A stretch of DNA of 63,939 nt from an uncultured Roseburia sp. (GCA_947644305.1 CANRYS010000019.1:1-63939); one strand, 5' to 3'; shown: positions 52,263 to 62,418, counted from the stretch's first letter. Notes: generated from the sequence alone by a model not told the origin. Made by a program: numbers and translations.

Positions 52263-53576
52263 ATGAAATATGCAGATCGGATTTCGGAAATTTTAAATGC
52301 TTTTTCCCCGGCGCCCTTGCGGGCAGATCAGATGGAGGAATTTTACTGCGAGAATACAATGGAATACCGTACAAGCGATAAGTACGACTCTCCCATCGAG
52401 GATATCTATGACAGCTGCAGAAGTGTTGACGAATGTGGTGCCTATCTGCTATTGGGACACAGAGGATGCGGAAAGAGTACGGAGTTGAACAGAATGTCCG
52501 AAAGACTGGCTGCCGACGGATATCCAGTGAAAACCGTTAACTGCAGTTTGGATTTGGATTTGTTTAATATTGTATATTCTGATCTTTTTATATTGATGGG
52601 AGAGGCACTGCTAAAGATTGCGGAAGAATTAGAATGTGAGATTGAGGACAATGTTCTTGAGAATATTAAGAATTTTTGGTTCGAGGGAACAGAAACGTTG
52701 ATGTCCCAGGAAATAGGAGGAGTTTCTGTGGAGACAGGGATGTCAATCGAAACCGGAGGAATTCTGGCAGGGATATTAAATGTATTTGCAAAAATCAAGG
52801 CAGACTTGAAATTGAATGAAGAGACAAGGAAAGAGTACCGGAAAAAGATAAGCATTCGTTCTAGTGAATGGATCGGAATTTTAAGGCAGGTAGCGGAAAG
52901 AATCACCGAAAAAACTGGTGGGAAGCATCCGATCATCATTTTTGAGGATCTGGACAAACTGAATCCAGAAGATGCATGGACGGTATTTTATAATTATGCG
53001 GCGATTCTTTCAGGGATGACCTTTCCGGTGATCTATACTTTTCCCATTGGTCTTTCCTATGACAAAAGGTTCTCAGCGATGGAAAGTTATTTTACAACCA
53101 AAACACTTCCCATGATAAAGATTGAAACGATAGAAGGCGAGCTTTTTCAGGATGGTATAGATATCATACGTGATATCGTAAAGAAGCGTGCGGATTTAGA
53201 CCTGTTCGATACTGGCGTTGTGGATTCACTGATTCAGTATACGGGAGGTTCCCTCCGGGATCTGTTTCATGTGATCAATACATCGGCAAACCGGGCAAAG
53301 CGCAGAGGGAGCGGTACAGTTTCCATGGAGGATGCAGAGCGCGCCCTGGAAGAAGTAAAGACGTTCCTTACAAGACGGATTGAGGAAAAGGATTATACGT
53401 TTTTATTGAATATATATAATGAGAACAAAGAGCGCATCGAAGATAAGGAGATGCTGCTGAATATGCTCCAGGCCTCCGTGGTGCTGGAATATAACGGAAA
53501 ACGATGGCATAATGTACATCCGTTGGTAATTAAATTTTTCAGGGAACAGGGGTTGATTCAGGATGTCAGAGAATAG
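52263..53576 (+). CDS. AAA/STAND-like P-loop ATPase
   Basis: 437 residues; ATG 52263 behind AGGAGGAG. YLLLGHRGCGKSTELNRM is Walker A and IIIFEDLDKLNPEDA Walker B, with TFPIGLSYDKRF and TGGSLRDLFHVINTSA in the sensor/arginine region; a winged-helix-like end follows (VVLEYNGKRWHNVHPLVIKF). It overlaps the next gene, a TPR protein, by 14 bases, so the two proteins are probably made together. ATPase plus TPR split over two genes resembles STAND/NLR-type sensors; an immune role is inference. Confidence 0.75.
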   Translation: MKYADRISEILNAFSPAPLRADQMEEFYCENTMEYRTSDKYDSPIEDIYDSCRSVDECGAYLLLGHRGCGKSTELNRMSERLAADGYPVKTVNCSLDLDLFNIVYSDLFILMGEALLKIAEELECEIEDNVLENIKNFWFEGTETLMSQEIGGVSVETGMSIETGGILAGILNVFAKIKADLKLNEETRKEYRKKISIRSSEWIGILRQVAERITEKTGGKHPIIIFEDLDKLNPEDAWTVFYNYAAILSGMTFPVIYTFPIGLSYDKRFSAMESYFTTKTLPMIKIETIEGELFQDGIDIIRDIVKKRADLDLFDTGVVDSLIQYTGGSLRDLFHVINTSANRAKRRGSGTVSMEDAERALEEVKTFLTRRIEEKDYTFLLNIYNENKERIEDKEMLLNMLQASVVLEYNGKRWHNVHPLVIKFFREQGLIQDVRE

Positions 53577-54678
53577 CCAGGATGGATTCCAGACACTGGG
53601 ATGGATCATAAATAATTCGGAACAGGGGCTGTATCTGGTGGTGGCAGAGGAGCGGATGCAAAAGGAAATTGTCGGGATTTACCGGAGGGGGGCGATAGAG
53701 GTCTATGATTATAAGCAGCATCCAGGGGGTTATTCTTTTCGTGATCTGCAGGAGTGGGTTCTCGGTCTGCCGGAGACAAAAGTATTTATGATCGCCAATT
53801 TTCATCTCGCATTACAGGATGAGGAGAGTCTGAAACGCTTGAATTTCAGTAGGGATATGATCGATGGACTCGGAAAAAATTTCATCTTTCTTATCACACC
53901 TTACGGGGATGACAGACTGGTATGTGGAGCATACGATTTTTACTCTTTTTTAAAGCTCCACATTTTATTTGATGATTATGAGACGGAATCAGTAAAAGAG
54001 GAAAAAATGATTCCTGAAAAATATGAACTGGTGTTAGAGAATGTGGAGGAACCAGAGGCATTAAAACAAAAATTAGCAGAGGCATATGATTTGATCCAGC
54101 AGGCAAAAGAGGAAAAAGAAAAAGGGCATTATTCTGAGAGTGAAAAAATGTTGCTGTATGCGCGAAAGATAAAAGAAAAACTGCTTGGTCCAGAACACTT
54201 GGAGATGGCAGAGCTTGATTACGAATTGGCAGAGGTGTATGAGAGCCAGGGGAGGTATAAGGAAGCGGAGGAGCTGAATAAAAAAAGTCTAAGTGTAAGA
54301 CAAAGAGTGCTGGGGGAAGAGCATCCAGAAACCGCTGAGAGTTACAATAATCTGGCAGGGGTGTATGAGAGCCAGGGAAGATATAGGGAAGCGGAAGAAT
54401 TGTATCATAAAAGCCTGAATATAGAAGAAAAGGTGCTAGGAGCAGAGCATCCGAAAACAGCCACGGGTTACAATAATTTGGCATTGGTCTATGCGAGGCA
54501 GGGAAAGTATAAAGAATCAATAATTTATTATTTAAAAGCATATAAGATTGGACTAGCTAAACTTGGATGGAATCATCCAAACACACAAATCATTTACAAA
54601 AATCTGGAGATGGTATATACAGAGATTCACCCAGAAGAGGATTTTAAACAGTTTCTGGAAGAAGCTTTAAGAGATTAG
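53563..54678 (+). CDS. TPR-repeat protein paired with the AAA ATPase
   Basis: 371 residues; ATG 53563 inside the end of the ATPase gene. The N-terminal ~150 residues (LGWIINNSEQGLYLVVAEER) form an unassigned alpha/beta domain. Then come three to four kinesin-light-chain-type TPRs of 42 residues: EVYESQGRYKEAEELNKKSL, GVYESQGRYREAEELYHKSL, LVYARQGKYKESIIYYLKAY, each preceded by GxEHPxTA. TPR arrays bind peptides or partner proteins, so this is the likely sensor or adaptor for the ATPase. A bidirectional hairpin ends the unit. Confidence 0.8.
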   Translation: MSENSQDGFQTLGWIINNSEQGLYLVVAEERMQKEIVGIYRRGAIEVYDYKQHPGGYSFRDLQEWVLGLPETKVFMIANFHLALQDEESLKRLNFSRDMIDGLGKNFIFLITPYGDDRLVCGAYDFYSFLKLHILFDDYETESVKEEKMIPEKYELVLENVEEPEALKQKLAEAYDLIQQAKEEKEKGHYSESEKMLLYARKIKEKLLGPEHLEMAELDYELAEVYESQGRYKEAEELNKKSLSVRQRVLGEEHPETAESYNNLAGVYESQGRYREAEELYHKSLNIEEKVLGAEHPKTATGYNNLALVYARQGKYKESIIYYLKAYKIGLAKLGWNHPNTQIIYKNLEMVYTEIHPEEDFKQFLEEALRD

Positions 54679-54685
54679 ATAGAGT

Positions 54686-54713
54686 ATGGGAGGGGCTGCC
54701 CCTCCCATCTTTT
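54686..54713. terminator. Terminator between convergent genes
   Basis: ATGGGAGGGGC (54686-54696) pairs perfectly with GCCCCTCCCAT (54698-54708), then CTTTT. It ends the TPR gene and probably also faces the amino acid transporter operon. Confidence 0.75.
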
Positions 54714-54718
54714 GCCTC

Positions 54719-55483
54719 CTACCGATTCAATTTCCCCAGAAACTCATTCATCCGCACATGATCGGAATGGAATACCTCTTCTGGAGTTCCTTCCACTGCG
54801 ATCACGCCCTGATCCATGAAAATGATCCGGTCAGAAATATTTTTGGCAAATTCCATCTCGTGGGTTACGATCACCATCGTCATCTTGGCTTCGGCCAGGG
54901 AGCGGATCACCTTCAGGACTTCTCCGGTGAGTTCCGGGTCCAGCGCAGAGGTTGGTTCGTCGAAGAAGAGAACCTTTGGGTTCAGCGCCAGAGCTCTGGC
55001 GATGGCGACGCGCTGCTGCTGTCCGCCGGAGAGCTGGTGGGGATAATAGTCCGCTTTATCGCTCAACCCCATTTTCTTCAAAAGATCTTCTGCCTCTTTC
55101 ATGACTTCTGCCTTCGGGCGTTTCTGCACATGAAGCGGCGCGTCCGTAATATTTTTTATAACGGTATAGTGAGGAAACAGGTTAAAGTTTTGAAATACCA
55201 GTCCAAAAGATTCTTTGATGGTCTCAAGTTCTGCATTTTTGGCATAGACACAGGTGTTTCCCCAGATGAAGGCAGCAGTTTTGCCCAGATAGCTCAAATC
55301 CCCATAATCCATCTTCTCCAGCAGGGTGGCACAGCGCAGAAGGGTGGATTTGCCGGAACCGGAGGGACCGATGATAGAGAGCACTTCACCCTCTGCTACC
55401 TTTAGGGAAATATCTTTGAGCACTTCCAGATCCGCAAAGGATTTTTTTACATGATTCATTTCCAATAGATAATTCAAAGCCAT
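54719..55483 (-). CDS. Polar amino acid ABC transporter, ATP-binding protein
   Basis: 254 residues on the minus strand; start at 55483 (an alternative TTG two codons in has better spacing from GAGGAGG). [13 protein letters not shown] (Walker A), [15 protein letters not shown] (signature), [14 protein letters not shown] (Walker B) and [14 protein letters not shown] (His switch) identify a GlnQ/HisP-type ATPase. It energises the importer formed with the next two genes; which amino acid is imported is unknown. Confidence 0.95.
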   Translation of the reverse strand: MALNYLLEMNHVKKSFADLEVLKDISLKVAEGEVLSIIGPSGSGKSTLLRCATLLEKMDYGDLSYLGKTAAFIWGNTCVYAKNAELETIKESFGLVFQNFNLFPHYTVIKNITDAPLHVQKRPKAEVMKEAEDLLKKMGLSDKADYYPHQLSGGQQQRVAIARALALNPKVLFFDEPTSALDPELTGEVLKVIRSLAEAKMTMVIVTHEMEFAKNISDRIIFMDQGVIAVEGTPEEVFHSDHVRMNEFLGKLNR

Positions 55484-55491
55484 TTCCTCCT

Positions 55492-56139
55492 CTATTTATA
55501 GTAGTTCATTTTCTTCTCCAGCTTTTCCATCACAAATGTCACCAGAAGGTTAAAGATGTAATAGAAGACAGCGGAGATCGCAAAAGGCATCAGAGTGGTC
55601 TCTCTTGCGGCGATCTGTTTTGCTATGCTGAACATTTCCATATAGGAAAGGGAGTAGGCAAGAGAGGTGTCTTTGACAAGGGTTATGACCTCGTTGGTCA
55701 CCGAAGGAAGTATGATCTTGATGACCTGGGGAAGGATGATCTTCAAAAAGGTCTGAACCTTGTTGTAGCCCAGAATGGCAGCGGCTTCGTACTGTCCCTT
55801 GGGAATCGCTTCAATCCCGGAGCGGTAGATTTCGGCGAAATATGCCGCATAGTTAATGGAAAATCCAAGGATAATAGCGGGAAATCTCCAGGCTCCGATG
55901 GAAAGACCGAACAAATAATAAGGAAAAAAGTACACCACCATAAGCTGCAGCATCAGAGGCGTCCCTCGCATGATGGATATAAAGATGCGGGTAAAGCCAC
56001 TGACCGGCCGACATTTTGACATTCTGCCAAATGCCACTACAAAACCGAGAGGCATGGAAAACAGAAGGGTGAGAATAAAGACGCCGAGGGTATTTAACAT
56101 ACCCTCAGACATCTGAGAAAGCATCATGGAAAAACTCAT
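55492..56139 (-). CDS. Polar amino acid ABC transporter, permease
   Basis: 215 residues with about five membrane helices ([42 protein letters not shown]). The coupling motif [20 protein letters not shown] is the EAA loop of HisM/GlnP-type permeases. It lies 8 bases before the ATPase gene and after the binding protein, the usual order in these importers. Confidence 0.95.
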   Translation of the reverse strand: MSFSMMLSQMSEGMLNTLGVFILTLLFSMPLGFVVAFGRMSKCRPVSGFTRIFISIMRGTPLMLQLMVVYFFPYYLFGLSIGAWRFPAIILGFSINYAAYFAEIYRSGIEAIPKGQYEAAAILGYNKVQTFLKIILPQVIKIILPSVTNEVITLVKDTSLAYSLSYMEMFSIAKQIAARETTLMPFAISAVFYYIFNLLVTFVMEKLEKKMNYYK

Positions 56140-56152
56140 ATGTAATTGCTCC

Positions 56153-56965
56153 TTATTCTAAGCAGGTCATTTCGCTTAATTCATATTTCTTTGCCAACTC
56201 GTCAAATTTACCATTCGCTTTCAGGTCGTGAAGAGATTTGTTCACTTTGTCGCGAAGCTCTTCGTTGCCGAGTTTGAATCCGATGGCATATTTTTCTGAA
56301 TTGAGGTGCTCGTCCAGAATGATGTATTTGCCGTCTCCACGGTTTTTGATCTGGTACTGTGCCACACCGATATCCATGGCGATGGCATCGATAGAGCCTG
56401 CCTCCAGCTCCACAAAAGCGGTGTTATAATCAGCGAATTCCTGAAGTGCCTTGAAAGTGTCAGAAAGAGCCTTTTGTCCGCCCTCTTCGTCGCTCTTCAG
56501 AAGGTCCAGTGCAGCGGATGCGGCCTGAACGCCGACGGTTTTATCTTTCAGATCTGCTGGAGCAGAGATGCCGGAATCCTTTGCCACAACCACCACCTGG
56601 CTGTTGTCGACGTAAGGATCGGACCAAGTGTACTTATCCTCTCTGCCATTCATCGTGAAACCGTTCCAGATACAGTCCAGGGCGCCGGAATTCAGCTCGT
56701 TGTCCTTGTTGTCCCAGACGATGGGCTGTTTGACCAGTTCCCAGTTGTTTAATTTGCACACTTCGGCAGCCAGTTCCAGGTCAAAGCCGGTGTAATCCCC
56801 ATTGTCGTCCATATAACCATATGGGGGATACTCGGCGTCAAATCCTACGGTAAATTTCTGCCCACTGGAAGATGTCTCTTCCTTTGCATCTTCCCCGCCG
56901 CAGCCGGTAAGGGATGTGAATACACATGCGCTCATAAGCAGTAATGCCAGTAATTTCTTTTTCAT
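56153..56965 (-). CDS. Amino acid ABC transporter substrate-binding lipoprotein
   Basis: 270 residues; a lipoprotein signal ends at the lipobox LTGC (SACVFTSLTGC). The SBP family 3 domain shows FTVGFDAEYPPYGYMDDNGD, GFDLELAAEVC, LDCIWNGFTMNGRED and KYAIGFKLGNEELRDKVN. It captures a polar amino acid outside the membrane for the permease and ATPase that follow. First gene of a three-gene operon. Confidence 0.95.
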   Translation of the reverse strand: MKKKLLALLLMSACVFTSLTGCGGEDAKEETSSSGQKFTVGFDAEYPPYGYMDDNGDYTGFDLELAAEVCKLNNWELVKQPIVWDNKDNELNSGALDCIWNGFTMNGREDKYTWSDPYVDNSQVVVVAKDSGISAPADLKDKTVGVQAASAALDLLKSDEEGGQKALSDTFKALQEFADYNTAFVELEAGSIDAIAMDIGVAQYQIKNRGDGKYIILDEHLNSEKYAIGFKLGNEELRDKVNKSLHDLKANGKFDELAKKYELSEMTCLE

Positions 56966-57227
56966 AATATACCTCGCTTCTTTTCTTGTACCGCCGGCAT
57001 TTTGTCAGGTTCTCCATAAGACAAAAAACAGGCAGGCATGTAATATTATAACAAGAAATATCTTAACATAGGCAGAGGTTGGTGTCAATCGTTTGAGAGA
57101 CCCAGAGTGCTGAAAACAGGAAAGGAGAGGGATTTTAGAAAAAGATGGAAAGCCGTAATGATTTATGATAGAATAAGTTCTGATGAACATAATAGCAAAT
57201 TGGGAACATTGAGCCACGGAGGAAAAA

Positions 57228-57404
57228 ATGAGGACACGACAAGAAGCCATCCTGTATTGCCTATCATTGGGCGGCTGTTATGAGGTGATCCCGGCTTACC
57301 ATTTAAATAAGAAATATTGGAATTCGATTATTTTAGATGGCACTGTACCAGAGGAGGATGTTAGGCGGATGATTCGGGAGAGCTTTGGATTGACAGGGAA
57401 GTAG
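57228..57404 (+). pseudogene. MmcQ/YjbR-family fragment with internal deletion
   Basis: 58 codons from ATG 57228 (GGAGG upstream). RTRQEAILYCLSLGGCYEVI matches the N-terminus and YHLNKKYWNSIILDGTVPEE with VRRMIRESFGL the C-terminus of MmcQ/YjbR proteins (about 115-120 residues). The middle half is missing, so this is an in-frame internal deletion rather than a normal gene. Confidence 0.6.
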
Positions 57405-57445
57405 CAGGAGAAAAGCTTACGCTGGTAGCGCTACAGTTGTCAATT

Positions 57446-57465
57446 TAGCTCGACGGCGCCAATTT
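57446..57465. mobile_element. Solitary terminus of the TA-inserted element, copy D
   Basis: TAGCTCGACGGCGCCAATTT is the end sequence of copies A-C, but neither the interior nor the other end follows. It sits just upstream of the McrBC genes, probably the scar of a deletion. Confidence 0.65.
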
Positions 57466-57499
57466 AGGCACATACATATTAAGTATAGAGGTGATACGA

Positions 57500-59608
57500 T
57501 TGGATAATCAGTATGGGACAACATTTGAAGAAAATACAGAAGTCAATTATATTGGAATATTAGATTACTTAAGGGACAATGCGGGTGTTTCATATTCAAA
57601 ACCAGAGGCGGATGGAATTGAGGAAAAAGAAAAACGGCGACTTTTAGAGGTGAGGCAAAGGGGACGAGATGTAATTGCAGAACTAAAAAAGATGGCGACG
57701 GTTTTTGCCCAAAAATATAAGTTAGATAAATGTATGCCCATGACATGGCTTGATAGCTCGAATATCAAGACGCGACGTTATTTGTGGGCGCAACTTAAGT
57801 ATAGTAAATATGCGGATATTCCGATAAGTATTTCTGTTTTTGTGGAACGAAATAAGAAAAATAGTACGAGATATAGAGTCAGCTTGGAAATAAAAAATGA
57901 TGGTACAGATAAGGCGGCGATGAGTCAGTATCATTCACATTTACATCTTCCGCTTAATATGGCAGCAGGGCTTGTCTATGTGTCTGGTAGCAATGAATGG
58001 GGAAATCCTGTCGTTATCAATGAATCTAAAGAAGAAATAAAACAGGATGTGGTTAGCGGCAAAATTAGGAAAGTGCAGATATGCAAATTTGTTGAACGCA
58101 AAGGCGATGAGACAAATCTATATTATCACACAGAAATATCAAAAGCGATAGAAGCTCTTATACCATACTATGAGTATGTACTAGGAATTGAAACAATGGG
58201 GTATTTTCCAAGCCTTTCTGAATATGATCCGGGGATTAAAGAAGAGGAATATGAGAGGATACTTGGTGACGAAAATCTGGTAAAACGTACCTGGTTGGAT
58301 ACTATATATTATTTGTATTTAATGGGTGGGGTTGCCTCTTGCAAACAGATAGCAAATAAATATGGAGGCGCTGCTTTGCATTACAACAGGAATGCGGTTC
58401 ATGTGGCTAAGGCAGTACATAAGGAAACAAACTGCCCACTTCATACGAGAGAAACTGGGGAAGATCAGTATTGGCCGATTTTGTTCTTGGGCAAAGCTTT
58501 ACCGACGGGGAGTGAAGGAACATTTAGCTATAAACTGAGAAAGCCATTGATGGAAGCAATCAAGACGTTAGAGGAAAGAGGTGTGTTCCAGGAAATGAAA
58601 GAAGCATATATGGCATATGATAAAAATTTAATATTGTATGGCCCTCCTGGAACAGGAAAAACCTACAATTCTGTAATCTATGCAGTAGCAATCTGTGATG
58701 GAATGTCACGGGAAGAGCTTACGGATTATGCTGCTGTAATGGCAAGATATAATGAGCTTAAGAAAGCGGGAAGAATTGCATTTACTACATTTCATCAGTC
58801 ATACGGCTATGAGGAGTTTATCGAAGGGATTAAACCTGTAGTCGATGATGCAAAAGGGAAAATTGGATATACCATAGAACCGGGAATATTTAAGAAATTT
58901 TGTGAAGAGGCGGAAAAACATATCACCGAACCACATATCTTTATCATCGATGAAATCAACCGCGGAAATATCTCTAAAATATTCGGAGAATTGATTACCC
59001 TGATTGAGTGCACAAAGAGAGCAGGAATGCTAGAAGAGGCATCCGCAGTATTACCATATTCAGGTAAGGAGTTTACTGTTCCATCTAATGTCTACATATT
59101 GGGAACGATGAATACGGCAGATCGTTCCATTGCGCTGATGGATACCGCACTTCGTAGGCGGTTCCAGTTTATCGAAATGATGCCGAATTCACAGGTTCTT
59201 ATAGACATTCATGCGGATAAGGTAGAAGATTTGGATGTGGCAGCAATGCTTGAGAAGATAAATGAGCGTATCACATTCTTGTATGATAGAGAGCATACCA
59301 TCGGACATGCCTTTTTTACTGAACTTCGGGGAGAAAATGCCAAGATTGAAACGTTGCGGTCGATCTTTGAGAAGTCGGTCATTCCGCTTTTGCAGGAATA
59401 CTTCTATGAAGATTATCAGAAGATACAACTTGTGCTTGGCGACAATGCAAAGAGCAGCAGCGATTTGAAGTTTATAGTTGATCATAAGGTAGTAGCAAAG
59501 GACATTTTTAGGGGAAACGTTGAGGATGTTATAGACCTTCCAGAGAAGAGATACTCGATCAATCAGGCGGCTTTTACGAACCTCAATAGCTATAAAGAAA
59601 TTCTGTAA
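57500..59608 (+). CDS. mcrB: McrB-type AAA GTPase of a type IV restriction system
   Basis: 702 residues from TTG 57500, spaced 6 bases from GAGGTG (an in-frame GTG at 57491 lies within that site). The N-terminal ~340 residues are an MrcB_N/DUF3578-like recognition domain (HLHLPLNMAAGLVYVSGSN). The AAA domain has ILYGPPGTGKTYNS (Walker A), FIIDEINRGNISKIFGEL (Walker B) and ILGTMNTADRSIALMDTALRR (sensor and Arg finger), with GYEEFIEGIKP typical of McrB. It translocates on methylated DNA with McrC, which is encoded next. Confidence 0.92.
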   Translation: MDNQYGTTFEENTEVNYIGILDYLRDNAGVSYSKPEADGIEEKEKRRLLEVRQRGRDVIAELKKMATVFAQKYKLDKCMPMTWLDSSNIKTRRYLWAQLKYSKYADIPISISVFVERNKKNSTRYRVSLEIKNDGTDKAAMSQYHSHLHLPLNMAAGLVYVSGSNEWGNPVVINESKEEIKQDVVSGKIRKVQICKFVERKGDETNLYYHTEISKAIEALIPYYEYVLGIETMGYFPSLSEYDPGIKEEEYERILGDENLVKRTWLDTIYYLYLMGGVASCKQIANKYGGAALHYNRNAVHVAKAVHKETNCPLHTRETGEDQYWPILFLGKALPTGSEGTFSYKLRKPLMEAIKTLEERGVFQEMKEAYMAYDKNLILYGPPGTGKTYNSVIYAVAICDGMSREELTDYAAVMARYNELKKAGRIAFTTFHQSYGYEEFIEGIKPVVDDAKGKIGYTIEPGIFKKFCEEAEKHITEPHIFIIDEINRGNISKIFGELITLIECTKRAGMLEEASAVLPYSGKEFTVPSNVYILGTMNTADRSIALMDTALRRRFQFIEMMPNSQVLIDIHADKVEDLDVAAMLEKINERITFLYDREHTIGHAFFTELRGENAKIETLRSIFEKSVIPLLQEYFYEDYQKIQLVLGDNAKSSSDLKFIVDHKVVAKDIFRGNVEDVIDLPEKRYSINQAAFTNLNSYKEIL

Positions 59609-59622
59609 GGTGTGGTGACGAC

Positions 59623-60930
59623 ATGGGTAAACCTTTTGAGGTAAAAGAGTTTGACTCAATTATCTGTAACGAGGATTACAAGAATGACGAAAAATATAAA
59701 TATTTGGATCGGAAAGAATTCGACAACTTGGTAGCATTTATTCGAGAGTTTTCTGGAGACGAGGAGAGTGCAGGAATATTAGATTTTATGACAATTGGCT
59801 GCCGACGAAATATAGGTGAGGTTGTTTCTATTAGAAATTATGTTGGATTGATACAGATGAACAATGGTTTTCAGATTCAGATCTTGCCAAAGATCTTTTT
59901 AGGTGATGGCGAAGACGAAGGAAATGCCCAGACAAAGAAGGTGTTCCTCCGAATGCTCCGCAGCATGAAGGACTTTCCGAGTAAGGTGTTTCACGATGCC
60001 TCTCTGAAAGTTGACCAGATGAATTTGTATGAGTTGTTTATCAATATGTATTTACAGGAAGTAAGACAGTTGGTAAAGCGGGGCATTCAGTCCGCTTATA
60101 TAGAGCTAGAGGATAATCTGCGTTATTACAAGGGAAAACTTCTTGTAAGTCAACACGTGAGAGCAAATTTGGCTCACAGAGAGCGTTTTTACGTCGCATA
60201 TGAGGAATTCCACCCGAACATGCCAGAAAACAAACTTGTGAAGGCAACATTGTCGAAGTTACAAAAGTTGACCTCCAGTGCCGAAAACTCGAAAGAGATA
60301 AGGCAGCTTCTTACTGCATTTGAAATGGTTCAGGCATCGACAAACTATGAGAAAGATTTTTCAAAAGTAGTAAGAAATAAAAACACAAAAGACTATGAAC
60401 GGTTGCTACAATGGTCTAGGGTGTTTTTGATGAACAAGAGTTTTACAACATTTTCTGGCTCCACAACATCAAGGGCACTGTTGTTTCCGATGGAAAGGGT
60501 ATATGAGAGCTATGTGGTACGGCAAATAAAAAAGGTTATGTGCGCGGACGGTTGGGATGTTTCCAGTCAGGATAGGGGGCATTATCTTTTCGAGAAACCG
60601 AGGCGACAGTTTGCACTTAGACCAGATATTGTAATGAGAAAAGGGGAACGGACTGTTATTTTAGACACCAAGTGGAAAAGTCTCATCGACGATGAGCGTG
60701 CCAATTATGGAATATCTCAGGCTGATATGTATCAGATGTATGCTTATTCAAAAAAGTACAATACATCTGAGATCTGGCTCCTGTATCCAGTAAATGATGA
60801 AATGAGGGGTCATACGCCTATTCGGTTTGAAAGTGGAGATGGGACTACCGTCAACTTGCATTTTGTGAATGTGGATAAGATCGAGGGAAACTTACAGGAA
60901 TTAAAGAAAAAATTGGAAGTCGAGGATTGA
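59623..60930 (+). CDS. mcrC: McrC-type endonuclease subunit
   Basis: 435 residues; ATG 59623, 14 bases after mcrB. IGEVVSIRNYVGLIQMNNGF is the N-terminal beta domain, and FALRPDIVMRKGERTVILDTKWKSL gives the PD-(D/E)xK catalytic core (D in RPDIV, then D-K in ILDTKWK). LFPMERVYESYV and QADMYQMYAYSKKYN are family features. With McrB it cleaves DNA carrying modified cytosine. Both genes seem intact. Confidence 0.92.
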   Translation: MGKPFEVKEFDSIICNEDYKNDEKYKYLDRKEFDNLVAFIREFSGDEESAGILDFMTIGCRRNIGEVVSIRNYVGLIQMNNGFQIQILPKIFLGDGEDEGNAQTKKVFLRMLRSMKDFPSKVFHDASLKVDQMNLYELFINMYLQEVRQLVKRGIQSAYIELEDNLRYYKGKLLVSQHVRANLAHRERFYVAYEEFHPNMPENKLVKATLSKLQKLTSSAENSKEIRQLLTAFEMVQASTNYEKDFSKVVRNKNTKDYERLLQWSRVFLMNKSFTTFSGSTTSRALLFPMERVYESYVVRQIKKVMCADGWDVSSQDRGHYLFEKPRRQFALRPDIVMRKGERTVILDTKWKSLIDDERANYGISQADMYQMYAYSKKYNTSEIWLLYPVNDEMRGHTPIRFESGDGTTVNLHFVNVDKIEGNLQELKKKLEVED

Positions 60931-60951
60931 GAAGGAGGATGTGCCCCTTCA

Positions 60952-60980
60952 TTGACTTTTTTCTTCTGATATGATACTTT
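60952..60980 (+). promoter_or_regulatory. Possible promoter of the trk operon
   Basis: TTGACT (60952-60957) with TACTTT 17 bases on (60975-60980) or GATACT 15 bases on. The -10 is poor, so the assignment is tentative. Confidence 0.35.
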
Positions 60981-61035
60981 ATTCATTAGGGGAACACACT
61001 ACTTTTCAAGAGGATAAGAGGAGAATCAAAAGAAA

Positions 61036-62403
61036 ATGAAGATTATCATTGTGGGCTGCGGTAAGGTTGGCAAGACGCTGGCAGAGGAGCTGAACAAAGA
61101 AGATAATGAGGTGACAGTGATCGACCGCCGGTATGCAGAGGTGGAGTCATTGTCCAATAAATTTGATGTGATGGGAGTTGTGGGAAACGGAGCTAGTTAC
61201 AAGACACAGATGGAGGCGGGCATCGAGAAGGCAGATATACTGATCGCGGTTACGGGATCGGATGAGTTGAACCTATTGTGCTGTCTGATTGCGAAACGGG
61301 CGGGGAACTGCCAGACCATCGCGCGGGTAAGGAATCCGGAGTACAGTGAGGAAATTGGGTTTGTGAAGGGTGCACTAGGGCTGGCGATGACCATCAACCC
61401 AGAATTTGCGGCGGCGCAGGAGATCGCAAGGGTGCTGCGCTTTCCATCGGCGATCAAGATCGATACCTTTGCCAAGGGACGGGTGGAGATGCTGAAGTTC
61501 CGTGTGCCGGGAGAATCCCGCCTGAATGGCATGCTGGTCATGAATATTGCGCCGAAGCTGGGGGCAGACGTGCTGGTTTGTGCTGTGGAGAGGGATGGTG
61601 AGATCTTTATCCCGAAGGGAGATTTCCGGCTACAGGAGAAGGATGTGGTGTCCATTATCGCCGGGCCGAAGAAGGCCAGTGATTTCTTTAAGAAGATCGG
61701 GATTGAGACACATCAGGTCAAGGATACGATGATCGTAGGGGGAGGAGATACCGGGTATTATCTAGCGAAGCTTCTTCAGCCTATGGGCATCGGGATCAAA
61801 CTGATCGAGCAAAATGAGGAGCGGTGTAACCTGCTTTCGGAGCTGCTGCCAAAGGCACAGATCATACATGCCGACGGTTCGGAACAGATCGTACTGATCG
61901 AAGAAGGTGTGGGACAGGCTGAGGCCTTTGTGGCGTTGACCAATATAGATGAAGAAAACGTTATGCTTTCGCTCTTTGCCAGAAGTCAGACCTCTGGAAA
62001 GATCGCGACAAAGATAAATCGGATGGATTTTGACCGTGTGATCAAAGAACTGGATCTGGATACCACGGTATATCCGAAGAAGATCACGGCACTGTACATC
62101 CTTCAGTTTGTGCGGGCGATGAAAAATTCCATCGGCTGCAATGTAGAGACGATGTACCGGATTTTGGATGATAAGGCGGAGGCTTTGGAGTTTGTAGTGA
62201 AAGATAGTTCGGAGCTGCCAGGAATTCCCCTGGAGAAGCTTAAGATCAAGGAAAATACTCTGGTGGCCTGTATCATACGCGGAAGGCAGATCATTATTCC
62301 GAGAGGAAAGGATGAAATGCGGGTGGGAGACTCGGTGGTGGTGGTGACTACGACACTGGGATTGAAAGATATCCGGGATGTGATCAGCGTGAGAAAGCAA
62401 TAA
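61036..62403 (+). CDS. trkA: Trk potassium uptake regulator TrkA
   Basis: 455 residues; ATG 61036. It has two NAD-binding RCK halves, each TrkA_N plus TrkA_C: KIIIVGCGKVGKTLAEEL (GxGxxG) with VTVIDRR near the start, and TMIVGGGDTGYYLAKLL with IKLIEQNEERC near residue 235. TrkA is the cytoplasmic ring that gates the TrkH channel in response to nucleotides. It is followed 15 bases later by trkH. Confidence 0.95.
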   Translation: MKIIIVGCGKVGKTLAEELNKEDNEVTVIDRRYAEVESLSNKFDVMGVVGNGASYKTQMEAGIEKADILIAVTGSDELNLLCCLIAKRAGNCQTIARVRNPEYSEEIGFVKGALGLAMTINPEFAAAQEIARVLRFPSAIKIDTFAKGRVEMLKFRVPGESRLNGMLVMNIAPKLGADVLVCAVERDGEIFIPKGDFRLQEKDVVSIIAGPKKASDFFKKIGIETHQVKDTMIVGGGDTGYYLAKLLQPMGIGIKLIEQNEERCNLLSELLPKAQIIHADGSEQIVLIEEGVGQAEAFVALTNIDEENVMLSLFARSQTSGKIATKINRMDFDRVIKELDLDTTVYPKKITALYILQFVRAMKNSIGCNVETMYRILDDKAEALEFVVKDSSELPGIPLEKLKIKENTLVACIIRGRQIIIPRGKDEMRVGDSVVVVTTTLGLKDIRDVISVRKQ

Positions 62404-62418
62404 AGGGGTAAGCATAAG

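Noticed and set aside
54686-55405. 239-residue plus-strand ORF
   Set aside because: It lies antisense to the amino acid transporter ATPase and starts within the terminator hairpin.
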